Positions 38,409-46,684 of a stretch of 64,000 nt of DNA are shown one piece after another; the stretch's first letter is position 1, and each line of letters begins with the position of its first letter. The position numbers and the translations under genes were made by a program. The DNA comes from Candidatus Stoquefichus massiliensis AP9 (GTDB taxonomy: Bacteria > Bacillota_I > Bacilli_A > Erysipelotrichales > Coprobacillaceae). The stretch spans positions 13,395 through 77,394 of the forward strand of contig NZ_HG005288.1 of NCBI RefSeq assembly GCF_000455285.1. The letters are read 5' to 3'. The notes beneath the pieces are model-generated. The model had not been told where the DNA came from and did not search any database. It was given only the letters and a program-made list of their open reading frames with translations.

Positions 38409-38837
38409 GTGAAAAAACAATATGATATTGAATGTAATATTGCTCAAACATTAAATCTGATAGGTGATAAATGGACACTGCTTATTTTACACGCTGTAAA
38501 AAGTGGTTATCAGACATATAAAGATCTTCAGGAGAATCTCCCAGGTATTCCTACAAATCTCTTATCTAATCGTTTAAAATCGTTATGTGAAGATGATTTA
38601 CTTGAATGTGAACTTTATTCACAACATCCTCCACGATATCAATACAATCTCACTGAAAAAAGTGCAGATCTTGATGATATTTATAATGCACTAATTATTT
38701 GGGGAGATAAACATCTAGAAAAAAGTTATAAATGCTTGCACCATCAAAACTGCGATGGTGATATTGAAATAATCTATGTATGTAAAAAATGCGGAAAAGA
38801 ACTCAACAAAAATGAACTTCATGTTCATTCCCATTAG
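38409..38837 (+). CDS. HxlR-family regulator with C-terminal Cys cluster
   Basis: A winged-helix regulator (142 residues). The N-terminal YDIECNIAQTLNLIGDKWTLLIL places a conserved Cys at residue 9, the redox-sensing position in HypR/HxlR proteins. KDLQENLPGIPTNLLSNRLKSL is the recognition part. The C-terminus carries CLHHQNC and CKKCGKEL, a likely zinc ribbon not usual in the family. TTG 38403 is in frame, but GAGGT is better spaced for GTG 38409. Last gene of the rclA operon, so it may autoregulate it in response to oxidants. Confidence 0.88.
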   Translation: MKKQYDIECNIAQTLNLIGDKWTLLILHAVKSGYQTYKDLQENLPGIPTNLLSNRLKSLCEDDLLECELYSQHPPRYQYNLTEKSADLDDIYNALIIWGDKHLEKSYKCLHHQNCDGDIEIIYVCKKCGKELNKNELHVHSH

Positions 38838-38916
38838 AAAAGAAACTGTCTTAAGACTAACACTCAATAAAGAATTATTGAGAAACATTCGGGCTGTGCA
38901 ATCATCAGAATTATAA

Positions 38917-38959
38917 CAAAAGACGGACTATCAGTTTATTAATGATAGTCCGTCTTTTG
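38917..38959 (+). terminator. Strong terminator after the rclA operon
   Basis: A perfect 17-bp stem (CAAAAGACGGACTATCA with TGATAGTCCGTCTTTTG) around a nine-base loop, ending in TTTTG. Confidence 0.8.
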
Positions 38960-39358
38960 TATAGAGATGATTTCTGTCCTTGAAGTTATCCACTTCATCG
39001 CTGCCCAACGTTACCTTAGAAAGATGGAGCTGCTCTGTAAACTGTCCGCGTTTCACACAGGTTTTAAGTCGTCGTTGGATTGTTAAAGTTATGCTGTCCT
39101 GAATGCCTCATGAAAATAATATTAAATACAGTTTACAGCAAATGCGTGTACTTTTTATTTTTCAATCGAAAGAATTTTCCCTTCGCCAACCTGGTGATTA
39201 CCTTCCAGAATCGCAAATGATTGTCCTAAATAACATCATCATAGTGAAAATTTTAATATTGAAAGGGTTGGAATATCAAACTTTTCAATTGGTAGTTCTA
39301 CAAAAGTAATACTCCTATAATTTCCTGATTCGTTGAATATAGAATCTATCCTCCTCAT
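38960..39358 (-). pseudogene. Decayed unknown gene
   Basis: Several minus-strand pieces of coding character in different frames: MRRIDSIFNESGNYRSITFV ending at 39239, then LGQSFAILEGNHQVGEGKILS, then TIQRRLKTCVKRGQFTEQLH and NFKDRNHLYTKDGL near 38.96 kb. Stops and shifts separate them, and the only ATG is followed, not preceded, by AGGAGG. The composition differs from its surroundings. I do not recognise the family; a transferred or mobile-element relic is a guess. Confidence 0.5.
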
Positions 39359-39660
39359 TTCCTATTTTGTTACTTTCATTTTAATACAAATCTAACAGCA
39401 TATATACATTGTGTATTTAATCACATTTTCCAGCCATTTGAATATACAGGCTGAGCCACAAAAAAGTGTTAGTTCATCAATAAACAAGCATAAGTGAATG
39501 AATATCTAAAAGGGAAACCTCCATTCAATGAGTTTGTAGAAATCATCTATAACTATGTCGGTGTGCTTAATTTATTAAGACAACAAAACAGCATAGTCAA
39601 AACTGACTATGCGTTCATTATAACGATACTCTTTATGGAAGACCACCTAAAAACAGTTTC
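39359..39660 (+). other. Spacer with a short coding-like fragment
   Basis: At 39494-39595 a GTG-led frame reads VNEYLKGKPPFNEFVEIIYN and on to LLRQQNS. It directly follows an in-frame stop, so it could be the tail of a lost gene. Nothing else recognised besides the terminator at 39591-39612. Confidence 0.35.
39591..39612 (-). terminator. Terminator of the CorC-YihY-RumA-like operon
   Basis: GCATAGTCA/TGACTATGC with an AAAC loop, then TGTTTTGTTG on the minus strand. Confidence 0.65.
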
Positions 39661-40965
39661 TTATTTTCTTTTTAACTTAACAATTGTTTCCATCTTAGCT
39701 GTATATGGATATGTATCTAAAGGTATGATTGATTCTACTTTAAAGTATTGACTCAACTCCTCAATATCTTTAGCCAATGACGAAGGATGATCACTTACAT
39801 AAATAACATTCTTAGATTTAGATAAAACAAAACTTTGTTTCATGGCAGGACTTAATTCTTCACTTCTCACAATAATATAATCAAATGACTTCTTTTTACA
39901 TTGTGAAATTGTTCCTTCGTTAATATTTTTACATAAAAATTCAACATTATCTTTATGTAAGAATTTTGCATTCTCTTTTGCATCTTTAATATGATAATTC
40001 TTTTCATCAATGACTACAATTTCATTATTCATTGATAATTCTAATAATCCTATTCCACAATTAAGTGACAACACTAATGCATCTTCTGGTATAAATGAAC
40101 GAATCATATCTAACTTCACTTTTTCCATCACAGGATTCACTGGAAAATCTGATTTAACTGAATATAAATATTGTTGATTTGCATATTGAAATGGTAATGT
40201 TGATAATCCATACACTTTCTTATATCCTTGTAATTCAAATTCCTGATGTCTTGTTGTATTGATAGTAAACCAAATACTCTTAATAGCATCTATCTGACTT
40301 AAATCGTTAATAATTTCCTGTTTTAAGCCATCTTCTCCAGTCACAAATAAAATTTGTATTTTTCCATCTATATTCTTTAATCGTATAAAACGCAAACCTT
40401 TTTTTATTTTATCATTATAATCTCTTGCTTTATGTTTATTAATAATATTTTCAATCTCAACTAAACATTCATTAATAAGTGGATCTTGCATTCCACATCC
40501 ATTCATTAATGTTAAATACTTTGTTTCTCTTTGATAAATTCCAGCATGAACCTTCCCTTTAAAATATGTTAATGGTAAAGAAACAACATGACGATATCCT
40601 TTTTCTACTGGTGAAGGATACGTTGCCTTAATAGGTAACTTATCAACATCAAAATTTGTATATTTTTTTAATGCATCTTTTAAAACTCCTTTTTTATAAG
40701 GAAGATGCTTCGCATATGCTAATGATGTTAAAGAACATCCTTGACAATGACGATCTTCTTGACATATCGTTTCTACACGATCTTTTGATTTTTGAAGATA
40801 TTGTAAAACACGTCCTTTTAAAAACTTAGGATTTTCTGCTATAATTTCTACCTCAACAATTTCTTCAGGCATAGCATTTTCAACAAAACATATCTTCTTA
40901 TTAATATATCCTATTCCTTCTCCATTAATACCCAACTTCTTAATTTCTACTTCTTCTTTTCTCAT
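39661..40965 (-). CDS. RumA/RlmD-like protein lacking the catalytic cysteine
   Basis: A 434-residue protein with the plan of RumA-type m5U rRNA methyltransferases: TRAM domain at the N-terminus, Fe-S ligands Cys68, Cys74, Cys77 (CX5CX2C as in RumA) and the later Cys in MNGCGMQ, and a Rossmann C-terminus (LSLNCGIGLLELS). Yet the catalytic SCNP motif reads SDHP (Asp at about residue 392), the DPPR motif reads VRSE, and the SAM loop is altered. The general-base Glu region METIV remains. It probably does not methylate by the usual route. ATG 40965 overlaps the yihY stop, AAGGAGAG upstream. Confidence 0.85.
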   Translation of the reverse strand: MRKEEVEIKKLGINGEGIGYINKKICFVENAMPEEIVEVEIIAENPKFLKGRVLQYLQKSKDRVETICQEDRHCQGCSLTSLAYAKHLPYKKGVLKDALKKYTNFDVDKLPIKATYPSPVEKGYRHVVSLPLTYFKGKVHAGIYQRETKYLTLMNGCGMQDPLINECLVEIENIINKHKARDYNDKIKKGLRFIRLKNIDGKIQILFVTGEDGLKQEIINDLSQIDAIKSIWFTINTTRHQEFELQGYKKVYGLSTLPFQYANQQYLYSVKSDFPVNPVMEKVKLDMIRSFIPEDALVLSLNCGIGLLELSMNNEIVVIDEKNYHIKDAKENAKFLHKDNVEFLCKNINEGTISQCKKKSFDYIIVRSEELSPAMKQSFVLSKSKNVIYVSDHPSSLAKDIEELSQYFKVESIIPLDTYPYTAKMETIVKLKRK

Positions 40966-41741
40966 TTTTCTCTCCTTAAATATAAAATATTTGTAATATA
41001 CATACCGATATAAAAGATTTCTGCTGCCCAATCAAAAACAAACAATATAACAACAATGGATGCTAATGGCCCATAAACAGATTGAAAATCGGCAAATTGA
41101 AAATAAATATTTAATCCATAATACAATACAAGCATCAGTGCACTTGCGACTAAAGCACCTTGAAAAGCATCACTATAATGAATTCGAATACGAGGGACAA
41201 TCAAATAAATACTCATTAAACAAAAAACCATTAAAAAATAGAGGACAATATGTCTAATTCCGAAATATTTATATAAAAAATTAAAAATATATGCCAAAGG
41301 ACCTAAAGCTAAAATAGCAATAATTCCTATAAACAACAATAACAAAAAGATAGTCACTTTAAATGTATAAATATAATAACCAATAATTGTTTCTTCAATA
41401 TGCTGATGATACATATTCTTAGAAATCTCATATATATTTCCAATTCCTCTTGATACAGTATAGATTGAAATAATCATTGTCACTAAGGCAACAGTATTTA
41501 AAGAACGTGACTCTAAAATATCAATGAGCATCTGAGAATAATCTGGCATCACAATACGCTGAATAAGTGTTTCTATTAAACTCATATCTATATTTAAAAG
41601 TGATGTTCCAACAGCCAGTAGTGAAAATGCTGGAATGAGGATTAAAAGCAAATAAAATGATAATGCCGCAGCTGCATATGGTGGTACTGCTTCACGATAA
41701 TCATCATATATTTTAACACAACGTTCATAAAAAGCCATCAT
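40962..41741 (-). CDS. YihY/BrkB family inner-membrane protein
   Basis: A 259-residue protein with six hydrophobic helices and the YihY family's features (AVPPYAAAALSFYLLLILIPAF near the N-terminus, the TVSRGIGNIYEIS block, YFQFADFQSVYGPLASIVVIL near the end). Members are membrane proteins of uncertain role, some annotated as RNase BN by mistake. GGAGGG precedes ATG 41741, so the upstream start at 41756 is not used. The stop overlaps the ATG of the RumA-like gene (ATGA). Confidence 0.9.
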   Translation of the reverse strand: MMAFYERCVKIYDDYREAVPPYAAAALSFYLLLILIPAFSLLAVGTSLLNIDMSLIETLIQRIVMPDYSQMLIDILESRSLNTVALVTMIISIYTVSRGIGNIYEISKNMYHQHIEETIIGYYIYTFKVTIFLLLLFIGIIAILALGPLAYIFNFLYKYFGIRHIVLYFLMVFCLMSIYLIVPRIRIHYSDAFQGALVASALMLVLYYGLNIYFQFADFQSVYGPLASIVVILFVFDWAAEIFYIGMYITNILYLRREK

Positions 41742-41776
41742 GATGTCTCCCTCCATTGATTAAGAAAGGAAAAACA

Positions 41777-43075
41777 TTAATCATGCTTTTCCTCCTCTTC
41801 ATTTTCTTCACTTTCTTCTTCATTGAGAAGTTCTAATTGTAACAAAACAATTCTATTCTTATCAATTTCTTTAATCGTTAATAAGACATTATCTATTTTC
41901 AATACTTGATTTAATTCAGGACTACCATTACATTGTCCCAAAACAAGTCCACCAATAGACTCAAAATCATCTGAATCAAATATAGTCCCACAAGTATCAT
42001 TAACTTCATCAATATTTAAACTACCATCAATTAAATAAATACCATTACCTAAATTCACAATAGAATTTTCAACTTCATCATACTCATCATCAATCTCACC
42101 AACAATTTCTTCAACAATATCTTCTAATGTTACAATCCCACTCATAACACCATATTCATCAAGAACAATCGCCAAAGAAACATGTTCCTTACGCATTGAT
42201 TCAAAAACATCTGATATATGATTAAACTCATACACTACAAAAGTTTCACGCATAAAATCTTTCACATCAAATTTAGATTTCACAACTTTAGATAACATCA
42301 AATCTTTAATATGCAAAACTCCTATAATTTCATCATATGAATCAGAATGAACAGGAATTCTAGAAAATTGACTTTCTTTAAAGATTTTCATCAAATCATT
42401 ATAAGAAACATCATCAGCAACACTCACAACATGAATTCTTGGTGTCATAATTTCTTTGATTTCGGTTTCACCAAATTCAAAAACATTATGAATCATTTCT
42501 TTCTCTTCATCTTCCAAGACGCCTTCTTCATGAGAAACAGTTACGATTGTCTTTAAATCTTCTTCTGTCATAGTTGGTCCACTTTCCATATCTCCACCAA
42601 GCAAATGAATAAAAACACTGGAAATAACATTTAATATAACAACAACAGGTGAAAAGATAATTGTAATAAACTTAATAAAACGACATATTGCAAATGAGAT
42701 AGATTCAGCATTCTTAGTTGCTAATGATTTGGGAGTAATCTCACCAAAGATTAAAATCATTAATGTAACAACACCTGTTGCAATCGCAACACCCGTCCCT
42801 TCATTTCCAAATATCGAAATGACAAATGAAGTTGTTAATGAAGATGCAGCAATATTGACAAGATTATTACCAACCAATATAGAGCTTAATAAACGGTCTT
42901 GGTTTTCCAATAAACTATCTACAATCTTTGCTTTCTTATTATCATCTTCTTCTGCTAAAGTTCTTACTCTTATTTTATTAACAGCCATAAATGCTGTCTC
43001 ACTCATTGAAAAAAGGGCTGACATTGCTATTAATAAAATAAACATGAAAATCATCACTATCTGACTCGGGTCCAT
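41777..43075 (-). CDS. CorC/HlyC-type transporter (DUF21, CBS pair)
   Basis: A 432-residue membrane protein: DUF21/CNNM domain with about four helices (residues 1-180, SMSETAFMAVNKIRVRTL, VGNNLVNIAASSL), two CBS domains (about 195-320, IMTPRIHVVSVADDVSY, VVYEFNHISDVFESM) and a C-terminal CorC_HlyC domain, ending in an acidic tail. The family handles Mg2+ or Co2+ efflux. AAGGAG is about 12 bases upstream. It is first in an operon with yihY and the RumA-like gene. Confidence 0.92.
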   Translation of the reverse strand: MDPSQIVMIFMFILLIAMSALFSMSETAFMAVNKIRVRTLAEEDDNKKAKIVDSLLENQDRLLSSILVGNNLVNIAASSLTTSFVISIFGNEGTGVAIATGVVTLMILIFGEITPKSLATKNAESISFAICRFIKFITIIFSPVVVILNVISSVFIHLLGGDMESGPTMTEEDLKTIVTVSHEEGVLEDEEKEMIHNVFEFGETEIKEIMTPRIHVVSVADDVSYNDLMKIFKESQFSRIPVHSDSYDEIIGVLHIKDLMLSKVVKSKFDVKDFMRETFVVYEFNHISDVFESMRKEHVSLAIVLDEYGVMSGIVTLEDIVEEIVGEIDDEYDEVENSIVNLGNGIYLIDGSLNIDEVNDTCGTIFDSDDFESIGGLVLGQCNGSPELNQVLKIDNVLLTIKEIDKNRIVLLQLELLNEEESEENEEEEKHD

Positions 43076-43218
43076 CTATTATAAATCTCCTTATGATTAA
43101 ATTTATTCAATAGTAATATAATTCAAAAGAATTGTCAAATTCTTCTGATAATTACATATATTATAGTATAATCAATTTTTATGAATTATCAATAAATAAA
43201 ATGCATTTAGGGGGAAAT

Positions 43219-43893
43219 ATGTTAAAAATTGCCATAACTTTAAGAAAAAAAGATGATCATATGACTTTTTTTATGAATGAAACCTATTATCAATTTCTTT
43301 GTCCTTATTTTGATATCCAACTTGTTGTTCCAAAATTAGATCATCAATACCTCGATATTGTTCAAAATAATGATGCATTGCTGATTTGTGGAGGCAATGA
43401 TATTAACCCTAATTATTATCACCAGACTTCCCATATTTCAAACATTCAAGAAGATCAATTGATTGAAACTATGGATTTTGCATTGTTACAACAGTTTTAT
43501 CATGCACATAAACCTATTATTGGCATATGCCGTGGTATTCAGGTCATTAATGTCTTTTTTAAAGGAACACTTTATCAAGATATTCCAACACAATCTCAAA
43601 CAACAATTAATCATCAAAAGGAACATTTCGTTAACTTAATGCCAAATTCTCTTATCCAGCAATACTTTCCATCTCAAATGAAAGTCAATTCATTTCATCA
43701 TCAAAATATTAAGGAAGTATCTTCCCTCTTGCATATCAGTGCAATAAGTGAAGATGGTTTCATTGAAGGAATAGAAAATCATCAAATAATTGCAGTGCAA
43801 TGGCATCCTGAAAGAATGGATTCTCTGCATCAAAAGCAATTTCTAGATATGATGATTCATTTTATAACTGCAAATAAAGACTCCAATTACTGA
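43219..43893 (+). CDS. Class I glutamine amidotransferase, PuuD-like
   Basis: A 224-residue enzyme of the gamma-glutamyl-gamma-aminobutyrate hydrolase type (peptidase C26). The catalytic Cys is in GICRGIQVINV, the His and Glu in QWHPERM near the C-terminus, and ICGGNDINPNYY is the family's substrate loop. The natural substrate is uncertain. The 29-residue upstream frame is rejected because AGGGGGAAAT fits ATG 43219. A TATAAT -10 lies near 43168. The stop is inside a bidirectional terminator. Confidence 0.88.
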   Translation: MLKIAITLRKKDDHMTFFMNETYYQFLCPYFDIQLVVPKLDHQYLDIVQNNDALLICGGNDINPNYYHQTSHISNIQEDQLIETMDFALLQQFYHAHKPIIGICRGIQVINVFFKGTLYQDIPTQSQTTINHQKEHFVNLMPNSLIQQYFPSQMKVNSFHHQNIKEVSSLLHISAISEDGFIEGIENHQIIAVQWHPERMDSLHQKQFLDMMIHFITANKDSNY

Positions 43894-43905
43894 TTGGAGT
43901 CTTTA
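43875..43905. terminator. Bidirectional terminator inside two convergent gene ends
   Basis: A 13-bp perfect stem TAAAGACTCCAAT/ATTGGAGTCTTTA with a TACTG loop. It contains the stop of the amidotransferase gene and the stop of the small membrane protein gene. Confidence 0.85.
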
Positions 43906-44039
43906 TCATGTGCTAATATTTCTATTATAGCTTTATGTTGTTTATGTCTTTGCACCAAAAACAAGATTGGAAAAACAACACTGCATGTTGCAATGATTCC
44001 TAAAAAAGCCATAATTAATGTTTGATTAATCAGTTCCAT
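43887..44039 (-). CDS. Small membrane protein (50 residues)
   Basis: MELINQTLIMAFLGIIATCS followed by VVFPILFLVQRHKQHK: one hydrophobic helix and a basic tail. AAGGAG sits ten bases before ATG 44039, a convincing ribosome site. The frame extends upstream to 44087 without support. It shares a terminator with the convergent amidotransferase. No family recognised. Single-pass proteins of this size are often toxins or regulators, but nothing here shows it. Confidence 0.6.
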   Translation of the reverse strand: MELINQTLIMAFLGIIATCSVVFPILFLVQRHKQHKAIIEILAHDKDSNQ

Positions 44040-44105
44040 ACTTTTCAACTCCTTAACATTACTACTTCTTATTACTATTAAAAACAAACAAATAATTTAA
44101 TCGTT

Positions 44106-45324
44106 TTAATATTTAACTTCTTTTGATATATTTGGAAACACAATTACTTTATCTTTGCATTTACATTTTGAAAAAATTTTTTTAGTATTCATTTCACAAA
44201 AATTAGAATTTGAACAATATACTTTAATTTTGTTATCTTTGATATCATTACAGTATTTGGAATATATTTTCCAGTTTTTCCCACACATTCCATTGGGAAT
44301 TAAATAAGTTTTTGGATGAAATGACGTGAAATCAAAATAGTGTTCCATATTCATTCCTTTAGTGCCATGATGAGGTATTTTTATAACAATATATGTATCG
44401 TGCATTTTATATTTACCATCATAGTTATTTTTTATTTTTTCTAAATATTTTGCTTCCAAATCCACCAGTAAACAATATATTATTTTCAATATCATTATTC
44501 AAATTGTGAAAAACAATGCTTATTCGATTACCAAAACTATTAAGATAATTGCTATCTAAATCGTCATCTATGGTAGTTATTTTTTTAATTTCATCAATAA
44601 CACCTTTGTATTCAGAAAGTATATTCATACGAGAGCGTATATCACCTAAAATATCTTGTATAAAATTACTATTATTTTTCAAATCATCGAAACCATTAAT
44701 TAAATCGCATAATTTTCTTGATATTTCCAATAATTCATTAAAAAAAGCTGTTGGAAGTTGTAAATTATTCAATAGCAAAACAGCTTCAGCACCAACCATA
44801 TTAGGATCTGGCCATAATGCAATATATTTGTCTTTTTCAAACACAGTTCCTCTTTTAACAAGTGTAACGTTCTTAACATCATTACATAAAAATTCAACTA
44901 AATCTAGTAAACTCATACTTCTTTTACCTGATGATAGATAAGATTTATCCAATAAATCTCTTAACAAATGAATAGCTACAATTTTACTTGCATGAGTTGC
45001 ATTCCAGATATCTGGAATATATACTTTTCTAAACAACTTTTTTGATGGGATTAATGAAAGCTTACTTTTATGCATTTTCATATACTTCAATCCAGATATA
45101 TGATCTTCATGATAATGTGTAATTAATAGATCTGGTGAATTTAAAGATAAAATATATTTAGAAATAACTTGATGAGCATCATTTCTACTATAAATCCTTT
45201 TACAACAGTTATTAATATATGAATTTCGATGTATTCCAAAATCTACAATTAATTTTGTACTATCACTTTCGATTTTAAAACAGTCGCCAAACCAAACATT
45301 ATACATACAAATTTTAAATTTCAT
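44106..45324 (-). pseudogene. MBL-fold hydrolase gene with a single frameshift
   Basis: Frame 1 (45324 to 44425) begins MKFKICMYNVWFGDCFKIES and has ITHYHEDHISGLKYM, the metal motif HxHxDH. It then breaks after NNILFTGGFGS. Frame 2 (to 44106) resumes with DLEAKYLEKIKN and PHHGTKGMNMEHYF. Removing one G in GGTGGAT near 44460-44467 joins them as FTG-DLEAKYL. Together they form a ComEC-like MBL protein of about 405 residues. GGGGAG lies before ATG 45324. A sequencing slip in a GG run is a possible alternative explanation. Confidence 0.75.
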
Positions 45325-45421
45325 GATTATTCTCCCCATACAGTAAACTAAATAACATTATTTATCATATACTAAAAAGTAGTAATCCATTTTTATATTT
45401 TACCATAATCAAACGAAAGAA

Positions 45422-45440
45422 AAAAGGCTAATAGCCTTTT
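45422..45440 (-). terminator. Terminator of the alcohol dehydrogenase gene
   Basis: AAAAGGCT/AGCCTTTT stem with an AAT loop, then TTTTTTC on the minus strand, overlapping the stop codon of the gene. Confidence 0.7.
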
Positions 45441-46584
45441 ATAATAATGATTGATATAATTCTTTGATTTCCGCAACACTTGTTTCTCTTGGGTTACCTG
45501 GTCTGCAAGCATCAGCATATGCTGATTCAGATAAGAAATCTAAATCTTCTGTTTTAACAATGTCTTTTAAGTCAGTAGGAATACCAACATCTTGTGATAA
45601 TTTCTTAACAGCATCAATCGCTGCTTTTCTATATTCTTCTTGTGACATACCAGTTGTATCTACACCCATTGCTTCTGCAATATCTTTATATTTTGTACCT
45701 GTTGCAGGAGCATTATATTCCATAACTGTTGGTAAGATAATTGCATTTGCAACACCATGAGGGGTATCATACAAAGCTCCTAATGGATGAGCCATTGAAT
45801 GAACAATACCTAACCCTACATTAGAAAATCCCATACCAGCAATATATTGTCCTAAAGCCATACCTTCTCTACCTTCAGGTGTGTTTTCAACAGCTCCACG
45901 TAAATGTTTTGCAATTAATTCAATTGCTTTGATATGGAACATATCACTCATTTCCCATGCTCCAGCAGTAATATATCCTTCTATCGCATGAGTTAATGCA
46001 TCCATTCCTGTAGCTGCAGTTAAACCTTTAGGCATACTTGACATCATATCAGGATCAACGAATGCAACGATTGGTAAGTCATGAGGGTCTACACATACCA
46101 TTTTACGGTCTTTCTGGGCATCTGTAATAACATAGTTAATAGTGACCTCTGCTGCTGTTCCTGCTGTCGTAGGCACTGCTAAAATAGGTGTACAAGGATT
46201 CTTTGTATCAGCAACTCCTTCTAAACTTCTCACATCAGCAAATTCAGGGTTTCTATCTATAATACCAATACCTTTAGCAGTATCCATTGATGATCCTCCA
46301 CCAATTGCAATAATATAATCAGCTTTTGCATCTTGTAACGCCTTCACACCTTTTTGAACATTTTCAATTGTTGGATTAGCTTTAATATCAGAATAAATCA
46401 CATATTCTAATCCTGCTTCATCTAATAAATCAGTCACTTTTTTAGTCACTCCGAATTTAATCAAATCTGGATCAGAACAAACCATTGCTTTTTGAAATCC
46501 TCTTGCTTTTACTTCAGTAGGAATTTCATTGATTGCTCCACTTCCATGATAACTTGTTTCATTTAAAATAAATCTGTTTGCCAT
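45439..46584 (-). CDS. fucO: Iron-containing alcohol dehydrogenase, FucO-like lactaldehyde reductase
   Basis: A 381-residue group III dehydrogenase. GGGSSMDTAKGIGI binds NAD(H), VPTTAGTAAEVTINYVI is the substrate loop, TGMDALTHAIEGY and HSMAHPLGALYDTPHG hold the metal ligands. Its overall sequence is that of FucO, which reduces lactaldehyde to 1,2-propanediol in fucose or rhamnose breakdown, though related enzymes act on other short aldehydes. Isolated from any sugar operon here. A good AGGAG is present before the ATG. Confidence 0.9.
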   Translation of the reverse strand: MANRFILNETSYHGSGAINEIPTEVKARGFQKAMVCSDPDLIKFGVTKKVTDLLDEAGLEYVIYSDIKANPTIENVQKGVKALQDAKADYIIAIGGGSSMDTAKGIGIIDRNPEFADVRSLEGVADTKNPCTPILAVPTTAGTAAEVTINYVITDAQKDRKMVCVDPHDLPIVAFVDPDMMSSMPKGLTAATGMDALTHAIEGYITAGAWEMSDMFHIKAIELIAKHLRGAVENTPEGREGMALGQYIAGMGFSNVGLGIVHSMAHPLGALYDTPHGVANAIILPTVMEYNAPATGTKYKDIAEAMGVDTTGMSQEEYRKAAIDAVKKLSQDVGIPTDLKDIVKTEDLDFLSESAYADACRPGNPRETSVAEIKELYQSLL

Positions 46585-46645
46585 ATTTCTAATCTCCTTT
46601 ATTTCTTTCCTGACTTTATTTTATCACTCTTGTGAAATAAAGAAC

Positions 46646-46673
46646 AAGTGACAAATCATTCGATTTGTCACTT
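46646..46673 (-). terminator. Terminator after the AAA/DUF1703 gene
   Basis: 12-bp stem AAGTGACAAATC/GATTTGTCACTT around a four-base loop, immediately after the stop, with a weak T tract. Confidence 0.55.
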
Positions 46674-46684
46674 TTCATGAAATA

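Noticed and set aside
45464-45760. Plus-strand frame of 98 codons in the alcohol dehydrogenase gene
   Set aside because: Antisense shadow of fucO.
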